Part shown: one piece after another, positions 1-8,681 of the stretch | Numbering within the stretch: the stretch's first letter is position 1 | How the letters are laid out: the number at the start of each line of letters is the position of its first letter | Source: Alloactinosynnema sp. L-07 | Lineage (GTDB): Bacteria; Actinomycetota; Actinomycetes; Mycobacteriales; Pseudonocardiaceae | DNA: 64,000 nt | NCBI RefSeq assembly: GCF_900070365.1 | Contig: NZ_LN850107.1 | Location: forward strand, 1,116,001-1,180,000 | Direction of reading: 5' to 3' | Program-made: the position numbers and the translations under genes | Notes under the pieces: model-generated | Told to the model about the DNA's origin: nothing | The model's input: only the letters and a program-made list of their open reading frames with translations | Database searches by the model: none

Positions 1-1152
1 GATCACGATCGACGTGCCCGAGCGGATCCGCTCACCGAGCTTGTCCAGCTCCGCGATGGCCTTCTCCGGGTTGGAGCGATCGATGAACGCCGGGTCGAGC
101 AGCAATCCGCCGATCAGCGTCCGTGGATCGTACTGCGCCTCCTTCTTGCCGACCGCGGTGAAATCCTTGCGCAGCAAGGAACCCATCACAATTGAATCAA
201 GCGAGCTCTGGTGGTTGCCGATGAAGATCGACGGCCGCGCCCGCCACAGGTTGTGCTCGCCGATCACGTTCAGCTTCACCCCGGCCAGCGCCAGCGCCGA
301 GTCGCATGCCAGCGGGATGCCGGTGTTGATGCCGAACTTGCGGTCACGGTTGAGGATGCCGAGCGCGGCGCCGACCCCGAGGCCGACGTTGAGCCCGGCC
401 AGCGCGCCGACCGTGCCCAGCACCGAACGCAGCCCCGCCTTCCTCGGCTCGCGAAGCCTCAGCACCGGCCACTTCTGCAGCGCCGCCGCGTCCAGCAAGC
501 CGCGGTGCGGGTTGATCGCGTACGGCAGGCCTGCCGAGGCGAGAAACGCCACATCCTCGTCGCCGTTGGCGTAGGCGTGGCTGGCGGCGAGGTCGATTCC
601 CTTGTCCCGCGCGAACTGCCGCACCGCCCGCGCCTTCGGCTCACCCCACAGCATCTTCCCGGCCAGGCGCCCGGTGAGGATGCCGTCCTCGGTCTCCAAT
701 TCGGTGCACAACACGTGAGTCACGCCCAGATCAGCGGCGATCGGCTCGATCTGGAACCGGGTCGCCGCCGAAGCGAAGGCCACCGTGTGCCCCATCTTCA
801 GGTGCGCCCGGACCAGGTCGCGGGCCTGCGGACGGATGGTGCCCGCGGTCTTCTGCACGAACAGCCGCTCGCCCAGTTCGACCAGTTCGTCCTCACCGCG
901 TCCGCGCAGGCCCCCGACGCTCACATCACCGATCTTGGTCGGGTTGCCGCCAAGCAGGTTGCCGTCCAGCGCCGCGACCATTGTCCTGGTGAACTCGCCG
1001 ACGCCGATGTCACGGCTGCGCAGCCGGTCGTTCCAGAACGCACTGGCCGTGTAGCCCGCCACGACTGTGCCGTCGAGGTCGAAGAACGCTCCGATCCGCG
1101 GACCACCCGGTCCACTATGGATGGACGCGACCACGTCTTCAGGTGTGATCAT
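1..1152 (-). CDS. HAD-IB hydrolase / 1-acylglycerol-3-phosphate acyltransferase fusion, 3' part outside window
   Basis: Two-domain membrane phospholipid enzyme. An N-terminal HAD-IB phosphatase-like domain (FFDLDGTV, nucleophile Asp25 and Asp27) is followed by a PlsC-type acyltransferase domain with the HX4D motif (NHQSSLD). PlsC enzymes acylate lysophosphatidate to phosphatidate. The domain order resembles M. tuberculosis Rv2483c. I read the frame directly from the sequence. The ATG overlaps the TGA of upstream plsB (ATGA), so the two are translationally coupled, and the reading frame stays open to base 1. About 384 codons are visible and the C-terminus is missing. The role of the HAD domain is not clear from sequence; removal of a phosphate from an acylation intermediate is speculation. 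Confidence 0.9.
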   Translation of the reverse strand, partial: MITPEDVVASIHSGPGGPRIGAFFDLDGTVVAGYTASAFWNDRLRSRDIGVGEFTRTMVAALDGNLLGGNPTKIGDVSVGGLRGRGEDELVELGERLFVQKTAGTIRPQARDLVRAHLKMGHTVAFASAATRFQIEPIAADLGVTHVLCTELETEDGILTGRLAGKMLWGEPKARAVRQFARDKGIDLAASHAYANGDEDVAFLASAGLPYAINPHRGLLDAAALQKWPVLRLREPRKAGLRSVLGTVGALAGLNVGLGVGAALGILNRDRKFGINTGIPLACDSALALAGVKLNVIGEHNLWRARPSIFIGNHQSSLDSIVMGSLLRKDFTAVGKKEAQYDPRTLIGGLLLDPAFIDRSNPEKAIAELDKLGERIRSGTSIVI

Positions 1153-3029
1153 CGGCTGCTCGCCCTGGCAAGCTGCGCGACGACTCCCGCACGGCGGGCC
1201 GCCTCCCGGATCTCGGCCAGGAAGTCCTTGCGGCGCTTGGCCAGATGCGGCTCCGCCGAGTCGATCAGATCACGGTGTCGGGCCAGGCGCAGCGCCGTCC
1301 GGAACAGCTCCAGCGTCACCGACTCGTCACTTGCCACTCGCCGCTGCAGCGCCCACTGGCGGCCCACTCGCAGGCACTCGTCGAGGAAGCGCTTCTCCTC
1401 GAACTCGTCGTCCCACGCGGCCAGCCGGTCGGCCACCACGTGGTAGGCGTCCAGGTACGGACGCAGCACCAGGTGCGCGACATGTGGCCGAGCCCGTTCC
1501 AGCCGCAGCCGCAGATCCGCCGGGTCGAACTCGACCTTGGCGTCGCCGAAGAGGGCCAGTTCCTCGCGCAGTTCGTGACCGAACTCGTCGCGGCCGGAGA
1601 AGAAGAACTCGAACTTGAGCAGCTCGCGCAGCCGCAGGGCCTCCCCGCGCGCGGTCCGCGCCACCTCGCCGGTGCCCTCGACCGCTGAATCCTCGGCCGC
1701 GGCGAGCAGCGCCAACTCGCCGATCGCCCGCTCGACCAGAACGTGGATCGCGGTGTTGCGGTAGAACGCGGCAACCAGATGCCTGTCCGGCGCGATGCCC
1801 CACACCGTCTCGGTGCCGCCCTCGTAGCAGGTGAGCACGCCGGAGGAGGTCATCTCCTGCAGTGCGCGGCGGATCGTCGAACGGTCGGTCAAGTTCGCCG
1901 CCCCGGCCACCGGCCAACTGCGGCTGCTCAAATAGTCGGCCAGTGGAGCGACCGTCGCCAGCACCTCGTCCAGCGACAACGCGCGGTCCGCGCCCAGCAT
2001 CGCCAGGCTGACCACCGCGGTCGGGGTGACCGGTGTGGCCCGGTTGATCCGGTGGCACACGTCCAGCGCGACCCGCTCGATCACGTGCGGCGCCGCCGCC
2101 TCGTCCGCCCGCAGTTCCGCCAGCCGCTCGCTGAGCGAGAACGGCTCACCGAAGTCCAGGTAGGCGCGGCCGAGGCGCTGGCGCTGCTCGCGGGCGAAGT
2201 TGACCAGCCAGCGCAGGTCCTCGGGCCGTTTGCTGCCACCACGCGCCTCCGTGGTCATCATGGCGACCTCGTGCAGTTGGTCGTAGACGATCGACACCGG
2301 CACGACCAGAGCCTCCGCGGCGCCGACGGCGTCCACCGCGTCAGCGATGTAGCGCAGGATCCCGAACACCGGCGGGCGCAGCTTGCCGGTCCGGGTGCGG
2401 CCGCCCTCGATCGACCAAGCCAGGTTCGCCCGGTTGCGCACCAGCTGAGCGATGTAGTTGCGCAGCGCCCACCGGTACACCGGCATGTCGGACGTGTTGC
2501 GCCGGATGAAGATGACGCCCGCCCGGCTGATCCAGTTGCCCACCGGGAAGAACTTCAGGTTCGCGCCACCGAAGGTGTATGCGGGCGAGATTCCGCGGGA
2601 GCTGACCACCTCCGGGACCATCGTTCCGTCGAGATAGGAGCGGTGGGAAAACAGGAACAGCAGCGAATGCTTGCGGTCCAGGGCCCGCAGCCGACTGACC
2701 GACTCGTCATCGACATACACATCGTGCGCGCGCATCAGCCACTGACTGAACCGGCTCCACGTGTCGCCCGCCCTGTCGCCGTGGGTCGCGGACATCTCGC
2801 GCAGGTACCCCGCGGCCTCCGCCCGGACATCGTCGGGTTTCTTGCCCAGCCGCTGCGCCAGGCTCGCCAGGCTCTCGTCGGCGGCCGTGTCGCCGAGCAG
2901 GTCGGCCACCTCCCGCGTGTCCGAACCGAGCGGGGTGACCGCCTCCTCGAGTACGCCCGCCCGCTGCAGCAGTCTTCGCGCGTGCAGCCGATCCAGCGCA
3001 CCGATCAAGGCCGGGTGCCCCTCGCCCAT
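1149..3029 (-). CDS. plsB: Glycerol-3-phosphate 1-O-acyltransferase
   Basis: Catalyses the first step of phospholipid synthesis, acylation of glycerol-3-phosphate at sn-1, at the inner face of the membrane. The acyltransferase HX4D box is in FSHRSYLDGTMVPEV, followed by GGxxxxFFPVGNWISRAG and the IEGGRTRTGK block typical of PlsB. The protein has 626 residues, shorter than the roughly 790-800 of PlsB2-type enzymes and close to PlsB1-type length. The start is supported by GGGAGG six bases before the ATG. It is the first gene of an operon with the HAD/PlsC fusion. Two acyltransferases in tandem could make phosphatidate in two successive steps. Confidence 0.92.
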   Translation of the reverse strand: MGEGHPALIGALDRLHARRLLQRAGVLEEAVTPLGSDTREVADLLGDTAADESLASLAQRLGKKPDDVRAEAAGYLREMSATHGDRAGDTWSRFSQWLMRAHDVYVDDESVSRLRALDRKHSLLFLFSHRSYLDGTMVPEVVSSRGISPAYTFGGANLKFFPVGNWISRAGVIFIRRNTSDMPVYRWALRNYIAQLVRNRANLAWSIEGGRTRTGKLRPPVFGILRYIADAVDAVGAAEALVVPVSIVYDQLHEVAMMTTEARGGSKRPEDLRWLVNFAREQRQRLGRAYLDFGEPFSLSERLAELRADEAAAPHVIERVALDVCHRINRATPVTPTAVVSLAMLGADRALSLDEVLATVAPLADYLSSRSWPVAGAANLTDRSTIRRALQEMTSSGVLTCYEGGTETVWGIAPDRHLVAAFYRNTAIHVLVERAIGELALLAAAEDSAVEGTGEVARTARGEALRLRELLKFEFFFSGRDEFGHELREELALFGDAKVEFDPADLRLRLERARPHVAHLVLRPYLDAYHVVADRLAAWDDEFEEKRFLDECLRVGRQWALQRRVASDESVTLELFRTALRLARHRDLIDSAEPHLAKRRKDFLAEIREAARRAGVVAQLARASSR

Positions 3030-3306
3030 GACCGCCTCCCTGGTTATGTGAACCAGATCACAGAGGGTTCAGTCTTGTTGAGCACCTCGTCAAGGTCAAT
3101 GGAGCCGAACGGATCGCCACCCTCGGCGCCATCACTCAAACTAGACGCGGCCGACGACGCCGAACCGAGCCGTCGACATCGCCATCCGGCTACCCGCAGA
3201 CCAACTACCCCACATCGCCGAAACGGCGGAAAGGATCAACGAACCTGATCAAAACACCAGCAGCGCCTGCTCCGACGGCAGACCCTGCTTGTGTAGATGC
3301 TGTACG

Positions 3307-3380
3307 TGCCCCCGGTCAGAGTCGAACTGACACTGGACGGATTTTGAGTCCGCTGCCTCTGCCGGTTGGGCTACGGGGGC
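3307..3380 (-). tRNA. tRNA with CAA anticodon (reads as Leu) but a short variable arm
   Basis: The minus strand folds as a complete cloverleaf. The acceptor is GCCCCCG/CGGGGGC, the D arm is GCC...GGC, the anticodon stem is GCGGA/TCCGT with loop CTCAAAA, and the T arm is GTCAG/CTGAC with loop TTCGACT. The discriminator is A and no CCA is encoded. Loop positions 34-36 are CAA, complementary to the Leu codon UUG. The variable region is only five bases (CCAGT), whereas bacterial tRNA-Leu is normally class II with a long variable arm. The tRNA call is firm; the Leu identity is by anticodon only. It sits 155 bases upstream of, and divergent from, pdtaR. Confidence 0.88.
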
Positions 3381-3535
3381 GTCGGCTGAGCACTCTACGC
3401 GATCAGTCGGACGGCTCGCGCGGAGGTTGGGGCGTTGGGGTGATGTCGGGGGTGTCACGTCGCCGGGTACGTGGTCAAGGGGTACGCGGCGGTAGGCTTC
3501 AGGTTCCCCGTTTCCTGGCAGCAAGGAGGACCCCG

Positions 3536-4138
3536 GTGACCGAGCTGGCTACCGAGGCCCAAGCCGCCGCGCCCCGTCGGGTGCTGGTGGCGGAGGACGA
3601 GGCGCTCATCCGGCTTGACCTGGTCGAGATGTTGCGGGAAGAGGGGTACGAGGTCGCGGGTGAGGCCGCCGACGGCGAAGAGGCTGTGCGGCTGGCCGGT
3701 GAACTCAAGCCCGACCTGGTGATCCTCGACGTCAAGATGCCCAAGATGGATGGGATCGACGCGGCGACGACGATCGCGGGGGAGCGGATCGCGCCGGTGG
3801 TGATGTTGACGGCGTTCAGTCAGCGGGAGCTGGTGGAGCGGGCGCGGGACGCTGGGGCGATGGCTTATCTGGTCAAGCCGTTCGCCAAGCATGATCTGGT
3901 GCCCGCGATCGAGCTCGCGGTCAGCCGGTTCTCCGAGTTGCAGGCCCTGGAGACCGAGGTCGCCGGGCTCACCGAGCGGCTGGAGACGCGCAAGGTCATC
4001 GAGCGGGCCAAGGGGCTGCTGATGAGCAAGCAGGGGCTGTCCGAGCCCGAGGCGTTCCGGTGGATCCAGCGCACCGCGATGGACCGGCGTACGACGATGA
4101 AGGCCGTCGCCGAAGCCGTGGTGGAGAACATCACCTAG
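3536..4138 (+). CDS. pdtaR: ANTAR-domain response regulator (PdtaR / Rv1626 family)
   Basis: Two-component response regulator acting on RNA. Receiver domain residues about 14-125 contain the acidic pocket (AEDEA) and the phospho-acceptor Asp in VILDVKMP. A coiled linker leads to an ANTAR domain (ERAKGLLMSKQGLSEPEAF, about residues 155-195) that binds dual-hairpin antiterminator RNAs in characterised members. The length of 200 residues fits the family. The GTG start is chosen because AAGGAGG lies seven bases upstream; the longer open frame before it has no homology-like content. No histidine kinase gene is adjacent, and in mycobacteria the partner kinase PdtaS is also encoded elsewhere. Confidence 0.93.
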   Translation: MTELATEAQAAAPRRVLVAEDEALIRLDLVEMLREEGYEVAGEAADGEEAVRLAGELKPDLVILDVKMPKMDGIDAATTIAGERIAPVVMLTAFSQRELVERARDAGAMAYLVKPFAKHDLVPAIELAVSRFSELQALETEVAGLTERLETRKVIERAKGLLMSKQGLSEPEAFRWIQRTAMDRRTTMKAVAEAVVENIT

Positions 4139-4297
4139 GCGCCGCCCTGCGAGTCCGGCACGCGCTATCCGCGCCCGAGCGGCCCCTGGCCGCATGGGCG
4201 GAAAGCCCAAGTACACCCAGTACGAGCGGCATTCCGGCGGCACGCCCAGCGGAAACCTGGATCCGCCGATAGCCCGACAACGCTCATGGACACAGCA

Positions 4298-6217
4298 CTA
4301 GACGACGATGAAGCTCTGCAGGGTGGACGACTGGCTCCCGTCCACCCCGATCACCCGTGTTTCCAGCACATGCCGCCCCGGTGTCAGTCCACTCAGGCCC
4401 ATCGGGATCGTGTAGCGGCCGCCCGGGGACGGGCCGCCGATCGACGTGGGCAGGCCCGCGACCAGCGTGCCGTCGAGCCACAGTTGCAGGCCCTGCACAC
4501 CACCCACCGAGCCGGTGTCCCACTGCGCCGGGGCGCCCGCCAGGTCGATCGTCACCACCAGTCGGCCCTCCGGGGTGACCGTGGGGGTGGGCAGCGGCGT
4601 GCCCGCGGAGTCGCCGAGGTCGACCGTGGCCACCGGGAGGGCGGCTTGACCTGGGCGGTTGCGATCGGTGCGGCGGGGCTGGGTGGTGGTCTGGGGCGCC
4701 GCCGACGGTGCCGGTGTCAGCTCAAGGTAGCTCTCCTGGACCACCGCCCCGGCGCCTGCTCCCGGGGCGCGCACGACGAACGGGCTCAGGGTCGCCGGGC
4801 CCTGCGACCCCAGCAGGTCGGGCGGCACGTCGGCGATCACCGTGACCGCGGCTCCGGCGGACACCGGCGGTCTGCCAGGGACGGCAGGTGCGGCGGGGAG
4901 CAGCCGATCGCCCAGCTGGATCGTCGTCGCGGTGGCGTCCATGCCGCCTGAGGTCGTCATGGTGACCACGATCTTCGCGGCCAGGGCGCCGGTCAGGGGG
5001 CGGCGGTTGATCCCGAAGTCCGGCGCGGCCGACTCCGGGGTCTGGACCTGGCGGGTCGCCACGTTGACCGGGACCTCGATGACCTGCGGCACCGGGGCGG
5101 ACGGGCCGGTGAACCCGGCCGCCGCGAGGTGCACCCGCGCCCGCCTGCCTTGCGGGCCGCGGACCCCGACCAGCGCGGACGCCTCCTGCCAGCGCGGCAG
5201 CGCCCCCGAGACCGCGATGGTGACCCCGTCCTGCTGGACGAACACCCCGCGCGTGGTCAGCCGGACCTCGATCAGGTGCAGCACGCCCGCCCCGCGCGGC
5301 GGCGCGATGGCGGGCTGGTCGGTGGCGGTGAGCCAGTCCAGGCCCGCGCCGGTGTTCACCCGCGCGCCCGTGTCGTCGACGATCGCCCGGATCGCGCCGT
5401 CGGGCAGCGTCGGGTCCTCGCCGGGGTGCGGGGCGGACCGGACCGCGCCGATCCGGTCGGGCCTGCCGGGGACCAGGTCCAAGGTGAGTCGCCCGCCGGG
5501 TCCGGCGGCGTCGGTCAGCGCGGCGAACCGGGCCAGCACCCCGGCGCCGTCCTCGGCGAGTCGCAGTGGCTGGCGGGCCCGCAGGACCGCCTCATCGGCG
5601 CCGCAGCCCAGGTCGATCGGCAGCCCTGCCTCGCCGGGGCCGCGCTGTCCGATGTCGACACAGCCCCGGTAGCCCGACAGGTGCCACCGCGAGCCCGGCA
5701 CGTCGGCCAGGACGGTGCTGTCGTCGCCGAAGTCGTCGAGCAGGCCGGTCAGGCCGTTGCGCCAGCCGACGTCGCCGCGCCCGGGGCTCGCCTCGATCCG
5801 GGCTGGGGTCGAGCGCTGGCCGAAGTGGTCGACCGCGCGCACCTCCACCTGGTATTCCGTGCCGTCGGCCAGGCGGTCGAGCTGCGCTTCCGGGGTCACG
5901 ACCAGCCGGGTCCTGACCTGATCGCCCTCGGCCCACCGCACCTCGTACCCGGCCGTCCGCGAGCCCGCCCACGACACGCGCAGGCGTCCCGGCCCCGGGA
6001 CCGCGCGCAGGTCGCGCGGCTGGTCGGGCACCCGTCCCGGCTCGGGCAGCAGAACCGTGTCGGCGGCGTACTTCGTCACCCGCACGATCGGAACCGACGG
6101 TGGAGGAGACGGCCGTTCGGCCTCGGGTTCGTCACTCGGAGTACGCAGAATGAGCACCGCGCCCCCGACCAGGGCGACGGCGCCCACCCAGCTGAGTACC
6201 TGCTTGCGGCTCGGCAC
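4298..6217 (-). CDS. Membrane-anchored protein with fibronectin type III domain, function unknown
   Basis: Likely an envelope protein with an N-terminal anchor (QVLSWVGAVALVGGAVLIL), a proline-rich spacer and one fibronectin type III-like domain (about residues 65-150). About 450 further residues look all-beta and include LamG- or carbohydrate-module-like stretches. I do not recognise the C-terminal family, and no catalytic motif is evident. The GTG start is preferred because TACGCT ends six bases upstream, as expected for a leaderless actinobacterial transcript, and the predicted anchor then begins near the N-terminus. The 160 bases between this stop and pdtaR show nothing specific. Confidence 0.7.
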   Translation of the reverse strand: MPSRKQVLSWVGAVALVGGAVLILRTPSDEPEAERPSPPPSVPIVRVTKYAADTVLLPEPGRVPDQPRDLRAVPGPGRLRVSWAGSRTAGYEVRWAEGDQVRTRLVVTPEAQLDRLADGTEYQVEVRAVDHFGQRSTPARIEASPGRGDVGWRNGLTGLLDDFGDDSTVLADVPGSRWHLSGYRGCVDIGQRGPGEAGLPIDLGCGADEAVLRARQPLRLAEDGAGVLARFAALTDAAGPGGRLTLDLVPGRPDRIGAVRSAPHPGEDPTLPDGAIRAIVDDTGARVNTGAGLDWLTATDQPAIAPPRGAGVLHLIEVRLTTRGVFVQQDGVTIAVSGALPRWQEASALVGVRGPQGRRARVHLAAAGFTGPSAPVPQVIEVPVNVATRQVQTPESAAPDFGINRRPLTGALAAKIVVTMTTSGGMDATATTIQLGDRLLPAAPAVPGRPPVSAGAAVTVIADVPPDLLGSQGPATLSPFVVRAPGAGAGAVVQESYLELTPAPSAAPQTTTQPRRTDRNRPGQAALPVATVDLGDSAGTPLPTPTVTPEGRLVVTIDLAGAPAQWDTGSVGGVQGLQLWLDGTLVAGLPTSIGGPSPGGRYTIPMGLSGLTPGRHVLETRVIGVDGSQSSTLQSFIVV

Positions 6218-6444
6218 TATCGCAGCGTATGGCCAGGACCCCGCCCGCTCGACCACCTGTCCGAACGATCCAAAACAGGGCCAACATCACCACACACTTT
6301 CGTTGCAGTCTGGTCACGAGCAGCCTAGGCGCGTGACTACACCTCGTTAGGTCACTACTTTCCGCCCCAACCCTCCAAAGGTATGAGGGCTAGGTTCGAC
6401 ATGCTGTACGGCATCGTCGGACAGAAGCGGAGAAGGGACATCAC

Positions 6445-7671
6445 GTGCGAAACCAGACGGTGAAGGCCGGTGTGCTGGTCGCTGGCGCGTTGTTGCTCGC
6501 AGCCTGTGGCACCAACAAGACCGAGACCGGTGCAGGCGGGGGCAACCAGAGCTGCGACCAGAGCAAGGGCACCTTGGTCATCGGCGTCATCGCGCCGCAG
6601 TCCGGTGGTCTGTCCGCGCTTGGCCTCGGCATTAAGAACTCCGCGCAGCTCGCGGCCGATCAGGCCAACGAGAAGTGCGCTGTCAAGGGCTACAAGCTCG
6701 CTGTGCAGACCGAGGACGACCAGGCCACGGCTCAGGTCGGCGCGCAGGCCGCTACTCGGCTCTCCTCGAACGCGAACGTGGTCGGCGTCGTCGGAACGCT
6801 GAACTCCTCGGTCGCGCAGAGCGTGCAGCCGATTCTCAAGGGCAAGAACATCGTTCAGATCTCGCCCGCCAACACCAACCCGGCGCTGACCCGCGGCGCC
6901 GACTACGGCACCGCGCCCAAGCGCGCGTTCGAGACGTACTTCCGCGTCTGCGCCACTGACGACCTCCAGGGCCCGTTCGCGGCCAAGTACCTGGTCGGCA
7001 AGGCGGGCAAGAAGTCCATCGCGATCATCACCGACGGCAAGACCTACGGTGAGGGCCTCGCGGCGGAGTTCAAGAAGCAGGCCGAGAAGGACGGCGCCAA
7101 GATCGTGGCGTCGGCCAAGGTCGGCGAGAAGGACACCGACTTCGCGGGCGTCATCGCCACGATCAAGGGTTCCAACCCCGACGCCATCTACTACGGCGGC
7201 GAGTACCCGCAGGCGGGCCCGCTGTCGAAGCAGGCCAAGGACGCCGGTCTGAACGTCCCGGTCATGGGCGGCGACGGCATCTACGACCAGAAGTACATCG
7301 ACCTCGGCGGTAAGGAAGGCGACCTGGCCACGTCGGTCGGCGCCCCCACCGACACCCTGCCCAGCGCGAAGGCGTTCATCGACGCGTACAAGGCCAAGGG
7401 CTTCAAGGACGACTTCAGCGCGTACGGCGCCTTCTCCTACGACGCCACCAACGCCATCATCGGCTCGCTCGCCAAGGCCGTCGAAGGCGGCGACTGGAGC
7501 GACTCGAAGCGCGCTGACGTGATCAAGAACGTCCAGTCCTACTCGGCTCAGGGCGCGACCGGTGACATCAAGTTCGACGAGTACGGCGACAGCACCAACA
7601 AGCTGCTCACCGTCTACAAGGTGTCGGCGGGCAAGTGGGTGGCCGACGAGACCGGAACGTTCGGCGGCTGA
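6445..7671 (+). CDS. livK: Branched-chain amino acid ABC transporter, substrate-binding lipoprotein
   Basis: Periplasmic-binding-type (Leu/Ile/Val-BP, type I fold) lipoprotein that captures the substrate outside the membrane and delivers it to LivHM. The signal peptide ends in the lipobox LLLAACG, with Cys at about residue 21. A small linker is followed by LVIGVIAPQSGGLSALGLGIK, the normal start of the binding domain. The length of 408 residues is typical. The GTG start has a purine-rich Shine-Dalgarno (GGAGAAGGG). It is the first gene of the liv operon. A stem-loop follows it and may let it be made in excess over the membrane genes. Branched-chain amino acids are the default substrate, but amides, urea or short peptides cannot be excluded. 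Confidence 0.93.
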   Translation: MRNQTVKAGVLVAGALLLAACGTNKTETGAGGGNQSCDQSKGTLVIGVIAPQSGGLSALGLGIKNSAQLAADQANEKCAVKGYKLAVQTEDDQATAQVGAQAATRLSSNANVVGVVGTLNSSVAQSVQPILKGKNIVQISPANTNPALTRGADYGTAPKRAFETYFRVCATDDLQGPFAAKYLVGKAGKKSIAIITDGKTYGEGLAAEFKKQAEKDGAKIVASAKVGEKDTDFAGVIATIKGSNPDAIYYGGEYPQAGPLSKQAKDAGLNVPVMGGDGIYDQKYIDLGGKEGDLATSVGAPTDTLPSAKAFIDAYKAKGFKDDFSAYGAFSYDATNAIIGSLAKAVEGGDWSDSKRADVIKNVQSYSAQGATGDIKFDEYGDSTNKLLTVYKVSAGKWVADETGTFGG

Positions 7672-7703
7672 TAGCTAAGTTCTGGTCCCAATAAGTCGGA
7701 TGT

Positions 7704-7735
7704 GGCGGGGGTAGGCGAACATGCTTGCCCCCGCC
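7704..7735 (+). terminator. Intercistronic stem-loop between livK and livH
   Basis: GGCGGGGG (7704-7711) pairs with CCCCCGCC (7728-7735). The stem continues inward through T-G and AGGC/GCTT pairs, giving about 13 bp around the loop GAACAT, and CGCTTTTGG follows. It lies just upstream of the livH Shine-Dalgarno. It could be a partial terminator or a 3'-end protector that raises livK mRNA over livHMGF, as known in other binding-protein operons. The U-tract is weak, so full termination is unlikely. Confidence 0.55.
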
Positions 7736-7751
7736 GCTTTTGGAGGTAGAC

Positions 7752-8681
7752 GTGGCCACGCTGCTACAGCAGCTCATTAACGGCCTCGTGCTGGGCGGTT
7801 TGATCGCGCTCATCGCGCTGGGCTACACGATGGTGTACGGCATTATCCAGTTGATCAACTTCGCCCACGGCGAGGTCTTCATGGTGGGCGGATTCGCATC
7901 CCTCGCCACCTATTCATACGTCCTTCCCGAGGGTCTCAAGAGCGACTGGTGGTTCGCGCTGCCGCTCATGGCGCTCGGTGGTGCGCTTGTCGCCGTGATA
8001 CTCGCGGTGATCATGGAGCGGTTCGCCTACCGGCCGCTGCGCAACGCGCCGCGCCTGGCACCGCTGATCACCGCGCTCGGTGTCTCGGTGATCCTCAAGG
8101 AAGCGGTCCGCCTGTGGTACCCGGGCGCGACCGCACCGGTCCCCTTCCCCCGCATCTTCGTCGACAAGACGTTCAGCTTCGACGTCTTCGGCGGCTCCAT
8201 CACGATCGGCTCGACGGCGCTGCTCATGATCGCCGTCTCGATCATCGGCGCGGTGATCCTGCAGACCTACATCACCAGGTCGCGGATGGGTCGCGCCATG
8301 CGAGCCACCGCGCAGGACCCGGACACCGCCCGGCTCATGGGCGTCAACCCGAACCGCACGATCGTGCTGACCTTCGTCATCGGCGCGGCACTGGCGGGTA
8401 TCGCGGGTGTGCTGTACGGCATCCAGATCACCAACGTCGACACCGAGGTCGGGTTCCTCTACGGCATCTTCGCGTTCACCGCGGCGGTGCTGGGCGGCGT
8501 CGGTTCGATCAAGGGCGCCGTGATCGGCGGGTTCGCCATCGGTCTGGTCAAGACGCTGTCCGGCCAGTACATGTGGGGCGGCACGCAGTACGACCTGGTG
8601 TGGATCTTCGTCATCCTCATCGTCGTGCTGGTCTTCCGGCCGCAGGGCCTGTTCGGTGAGCCGGAAAGGGTGCGCGCGTGA
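7752..8681 (+). CDS. livH: Branched-chain amino acid ABC transporter permease
   Basis: Inner-membrane permease subunit that pairs with LivM. It has about eight hydrophobic segments, the family N-terminus LLQQLINGLVLGGLIALIAL and the conserved GRAMRATAQDPDTARLMGV loop that contacts the ATPases. The 309-residue length fits the family. The GTG start is chosen because GGAGG lies five bases upstream. The stop overlaps the livM start (GTGA), so the two permeases are translationally coupled. Confidence 0.95.
   Translation: MATLLQQLINGLVLGGLIALIALGYTMVYGIIQLINFAHGEVFMVGGFASLATYSYVLPEGLKSDWWFALPLMALGGALVAVILAVIMERFAYRPLRNAPRLAPLITALGVSVILKEAVRLWYPGATAPVPFPRIFVDKTFSFDVFGGSITIGSTALLMIAVSIIGAVILQTYITRSRMGRAMRATAQDPDTARLMGVNPNRTIVLTFVIGAALAGIAGVLYGIQITNVDTEVGFLYGIFAFTAAVLGGVGSIKGAVIGGFAIGLVKTLSGQYMWGGTQYDLVWIFVILIVVLVFRPQGLFGEPERVRA

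Noticed and set aside
3030..3306. 277-base gap between plsB and the tRNA
   Set aside because: Searched by eye for small genes, hairpins and promoters; nothing convincing found.
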